The notes under the pieces: model-generated | Told to the model about the DNA's origin: nothing | Databases searched by the model: none | What the model saw: only the letters and a program-made list of their open reading frames with translations | Translations under genes and position numbers: made by a program | Assembly: GCF_963675165.1 (NCBI RefSeq) | Contig: NC_087379.1 | Coordinates: 8,218,839 to 8,282,838, forward strand | Source of the DNA: Halichondria panicea | Taxonomy: Eukaryota; Porifera; Demospongiae; Suberitida; Halichondriidae | Reading direction: 5' to 3' | Length of the DNA: 64,000 nucleotides | Part shown: in pieces, positions 61,104 to 64,000 of the stretch | Layout: each line of letters starts with the position of its first letter | How positions within the stretch are numbered: the stretch's first letter is position 1

Positions 61104-63922
61104 TCACACTCTGACCTCTCCACTAATCATAAAAATCAACTGATTATCATTAAAAAGAGGTTTCTTTAGCATATTATGAGCGAAAAACTTGCTAATCCCC
61201 CAACCGTGAATAGCTCGTTCACGATACATCACACGACTGCAGCGCTCTATGGGCACACGGTCGTCATAGACAATAGTGTCTATATTGTTAGGCTGTCCGT
61301 TTTGGTCTACTAATTGTATCGATATTGAGCCTCGAAACGGCCATTTCAGAGAATCGTCAAACTCTCCTCTCATGAAGTACACTAACACAGAGATGTGTGT
61401 TCCTCTACCATCGCCCCAGCCGTTAGCAAACACAAGGAGACAGATCTTGTAGCCCTGATGGTGGGTGTAGACTGGAGGGGAGTACCACTGATCGTTATCT
61501 CTCTTGTGCTGTTGGAAGTTGTTCATAACAATACCATCTGAAGGCACTATATGTATGGTTTCCGTCCTAGGAGGATCGGCAAGTGGAGATCGTATGAGCC
61601 CTTCCAAAGCCTCTATTTTGGTTCTCAGTTGCTGATTGTCTGTTTTGATTTTAGCGCAATTGTCCTTCAGCTCTTCGTATTTACACAATGTTTGTACGCT
61701 GCTACTCGATAAACTTTCGTGTTCTTCAACTAATGTTGCATGGCTTTTCGTTAGCAATATATGATTTGCAGCCAATTTCTTGTGATCTTTTTCCAAATTA
61801 GTGTGAGCATTTTGCAGTGTTGAATATGCGCTGGCTAGTGTCATATGATCAGTAACCATTAGTGATATATGGTGGATACTTGCTCTCACATGTTCTGGCA
61901 TGTCTTGTCGAGGGAGTTTCACAGCACAGCCTACGTGGTGGAAGTCACAGTTGATGATTGTCAGGCGGCATCCATCGAGTTGTGTCTCTGGCAGTGGATC
62001 TGTGTTGAGGTGCTCATCAAGCTGTCTCAGTTCCCCCGTCCACTCACACCCGTCTTTCTGGTGGCTACAGCGAACTTTCAAACCATAGAGCGATTGCTTG
62101 TGTCCTGTGTCAGGGAAATTGGAGAAACCTTCTGTGTTGCAAGTTGGACAAGGCTTGTTTTTGATCTTGACAGTTTGGATACACGATTGGCAATACTTCT
62201 TTCCACAACATGGAACCTGATATGGTTCTCGAATAATCTGGAGACAAATTGGACAACGACTTTGGAGAATTTCAGGTGGAGGCTCGAGAAACTCGCAGTC
62301 AAATCCCATCACATTCTCTACTTGTCTCACATTGCTCTTCAGTTGTTTTTTTAACCTAAAAATAATACACAATCAATAATTGTCACATACAATGCGTATA
62401 TAAATATCGTATAGCAGGTATTATTATTTCGAGGGTAAACTTTCGCAGATTGAAAGGTTTTCTGCTTTTCTGCAGCATGCATGCTGATATTAAATTTGTG
62501 AGTATAAATGTTCGCGGTACATGCTTGATCAGCGAAAACTGTGAACATTTATACCCTCGAAATATACCCGCTATACGGTATACACCACCCAACACTTACT
62601 GTCCAGTGGTCTCGTGTGTGGGATCAACAGGTGATGTGGCCAGTGCCTTCTCACTCTGTGCATGGTGTAAGATGATCAATGAAGTGTGAACCAAATAAGC
62701 TGTTAGTCAAAACACATGCACAAGTTGGTTTAGAGAGCAGCCATACATAATACAGTTAGTACAGCTGTATATGAAGTGCCCACATATTTCCTAGTAAGGA
62801 AAGCCACACACAGCCGACACATTCACTGTGGTTGGGTTTTCACTTGAACTCACCTGATATAAAGTGTGCTCTTCACATCTATCCAGTAGCAGAACGTGTA
62901 GTACAGACGGAGTGAGTTCAGCTATTTCTTTTCTTTGCTCTGCATTGAGAGGGAGTACAACAACTTCTCTTGGCAACAAGAACACCAGCTTTGTACAGCC
63001 ATTATCAATCGATTCGATCAGCACATTTGATACATGAACCTTAAAAATTCTTGCAATTGAGACTCTAATGTCTCGATATGGTAGAGAATCACCGTCAAGC
63101 TTGAAACACAATTTAACTGCTGTTGTTGGACATTCACTGCGTTGAATTTTGTGTGGCTCTACTTTCCAGTCAGACAGGAAATCTTGGAGGGCTTTAATAT
63201 AATCGGCAAATTTCTCCTTGTCACTATCGTCTCCAAATGCTTTAACGACTTTTTCAAGAAGGTTGTAATCCAAGAAGGACCAGAATTGTGATACAATCAC
63301 AAACACAGCATCTATTGTATCAGCGGTATTCAGCTCCTGTTGACAGCTACTAATAAAGAGACTTCCGTTCCTTTTTAATGAACCACGTCTGCTCTGAAAA
63401 CTCAGTATAAATGCAGACAGTTCTTGTGGACGGATTTCTCTTCTTTTCAGTGACTTTCTTATATTCAACGATAACAGTGCGTACTCATCTTCCATAGAGC
63501 TAATGTCACTCTCCATTTGTTGGGCACCATCACTCGTCACACCAAGATCAGGCACATCTATAAATGATGAATATAACAGTTCCATTTTGTTTCCTGCACT
63601 TTTTTCTATAATAAATTATTGATTAACCAACCTTGTTGGCAACGTTCCATTCTGACTTGTTTGGCCAAGGCAGTTTCTCCAACAGGCACAGAGTACAGAG
63701 CTTCAGACAGCTGCCTCCATGTGGCCTCACCTCTGTTCAACCATTTAGCCAAGACTTGCTCAAGTTGATCCTCAGGGTTCCGATAACGCGAATCAATAGC
63801 TTCGAGGTCTCCGTGAGCTAGCTCCAATTGCAAGCCAATCCTTCTCCACTTTGCCCGAGCCTTAAACACGGCTGTGTAGACTTGTTTCAGGTCACTTTGG
63901 TTAAGGCAGTTTGAAGCTGAAG
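61104..63922 (-). CDS. Gene G: Death–X–RING–TRAF–MATH protein, first exon outside window
   Basis: Exons: 63632-63922 (Death domain), 62854-63557 (X domain), 62600-62655 (linker KALATSPVDPTHETTG) and 61104-62355 (RING–TRAF finger–coiled coil–MATH). Lengths of the first three equal those of gene F (291, 704 and 56 nt), and the Death and X proteins are nearly identical to F. The TRAF exon is shorter (1,252 nt) and clearly diverged: one TRAF finger block (GCEWTGELRQLDEHL, then CDFHHVGC), a longer different coiled coil (LEKDHKKLAANHILL) and a MATH domain (YKICLLVFANGWGDGRGTHI). The RING reads CPIC, then CCGKKYCQSC, then CPTC. The first coding exon, as at 56957-57020 in F, must lie beyond 64000. 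The gene looks intact. Confidence 0.85.
62407..62578. mobile_element. Fold-back MITE in gene G intron
   Basis: The ends tcgtatagcaggtattatta and the inverse of cccgctatacgg bracket a palindromic interior with tttcgagggtaaa and tttataccctcgaaa. It is related by its ends to 57106-57339. It lies between the linker and TRAF exons, where gene F has its CA tract. Confidence 0.7.
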
Positions 63923-64000
63923 CTGTTCAAGGAGTTAAGAAAGCAATAAACATAACATGATCTGTTGCATGCAATACACAGTAACAAGAGTGCATGATAT

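Overview
This is nuclear DNA from a multicellular animal. Coding sequence is split by short GT–AG introns, (CA)n microsatellites and many small inverted-repeat transposons are present, and there are no operons or bacterial signals. The gene content is a dense cluster of death-domain, ankyrin, TRAF and Roc-COR genes plus Rubicon-homology, mind-bomb-like and MTHFR pieces. With compact introns and lineage-specific death-domain families, this points to a sponge (a demosponge of the Amphimedon type) or another early-branching animal. The species is an inference.

Layout. Positions 12-869 (+) carry the last four exons of a Rubicon/DEF8/PLEKHM-type zinc-binding domain gene; a broken second copy lies at 34652-35423. 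All immune-type genes are on the minus strand, so transcription runs right to left. In transcription order: gene G (beyond 64000 to 61104; Death–X–RING/TRAF/MATH); a decayed MTHFR C-terminal fragment (60090-57518); gene F (57020-53834; Death–X–TRAF); gene C (52871-41632; X–ankyrin, probably –TRAF); gene D (40911-36682; RING–Death with an APE/RT LINE read in frame and a second Death domain behind it); gene B (28781-13934); a mind-bomb-like gene ending in a Death domain (12139-9132); and gene A (7425-1310; ankyrin–Death–CARD-like). An ISL2EU-type (PIF/Harbinger) DNA transposon of about 3.9 kb sits at 30055-33940 between genes D and B.

Gene B is the centrepiece. I assembled 17 exons whose GT–AG borders and reading phases all agree, giving one 2,122-residue product: hydrophobic segment, 2A-like ribosome-skipping motif, Death domain, an unnamed domain I call X, six ankyrin repeats, Death domain, Roc-COR GTPase region with a coding minisatellite, then two more Death domains.

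How the parts relate. X occurs in four genes (B, C, F, G), following a Death domain in B, F and G, and is followed by different output modules (ankyrin/Roc-COR in B, ankyrin and possibly TRAF in C, TRAF in F and G). Ankyrin repeats are mostly one 99-nt phase-0 exon each, and the TRAF part is always joined through a 56-nt linker exon, so modules can be exchanged without breaking frame. Segmental duplications (gene A/gene B 3' halves; TRAF of C and F; Death–X of F and G; Rubicon-type exons) show the cluster is being actively shuffled. Several insertions can be read against empty sites in paralogous copies within the same window.

Limits: everything was read by eye; exon models rest on splice consensus, phase and paralogue comparison, with no transcript data.
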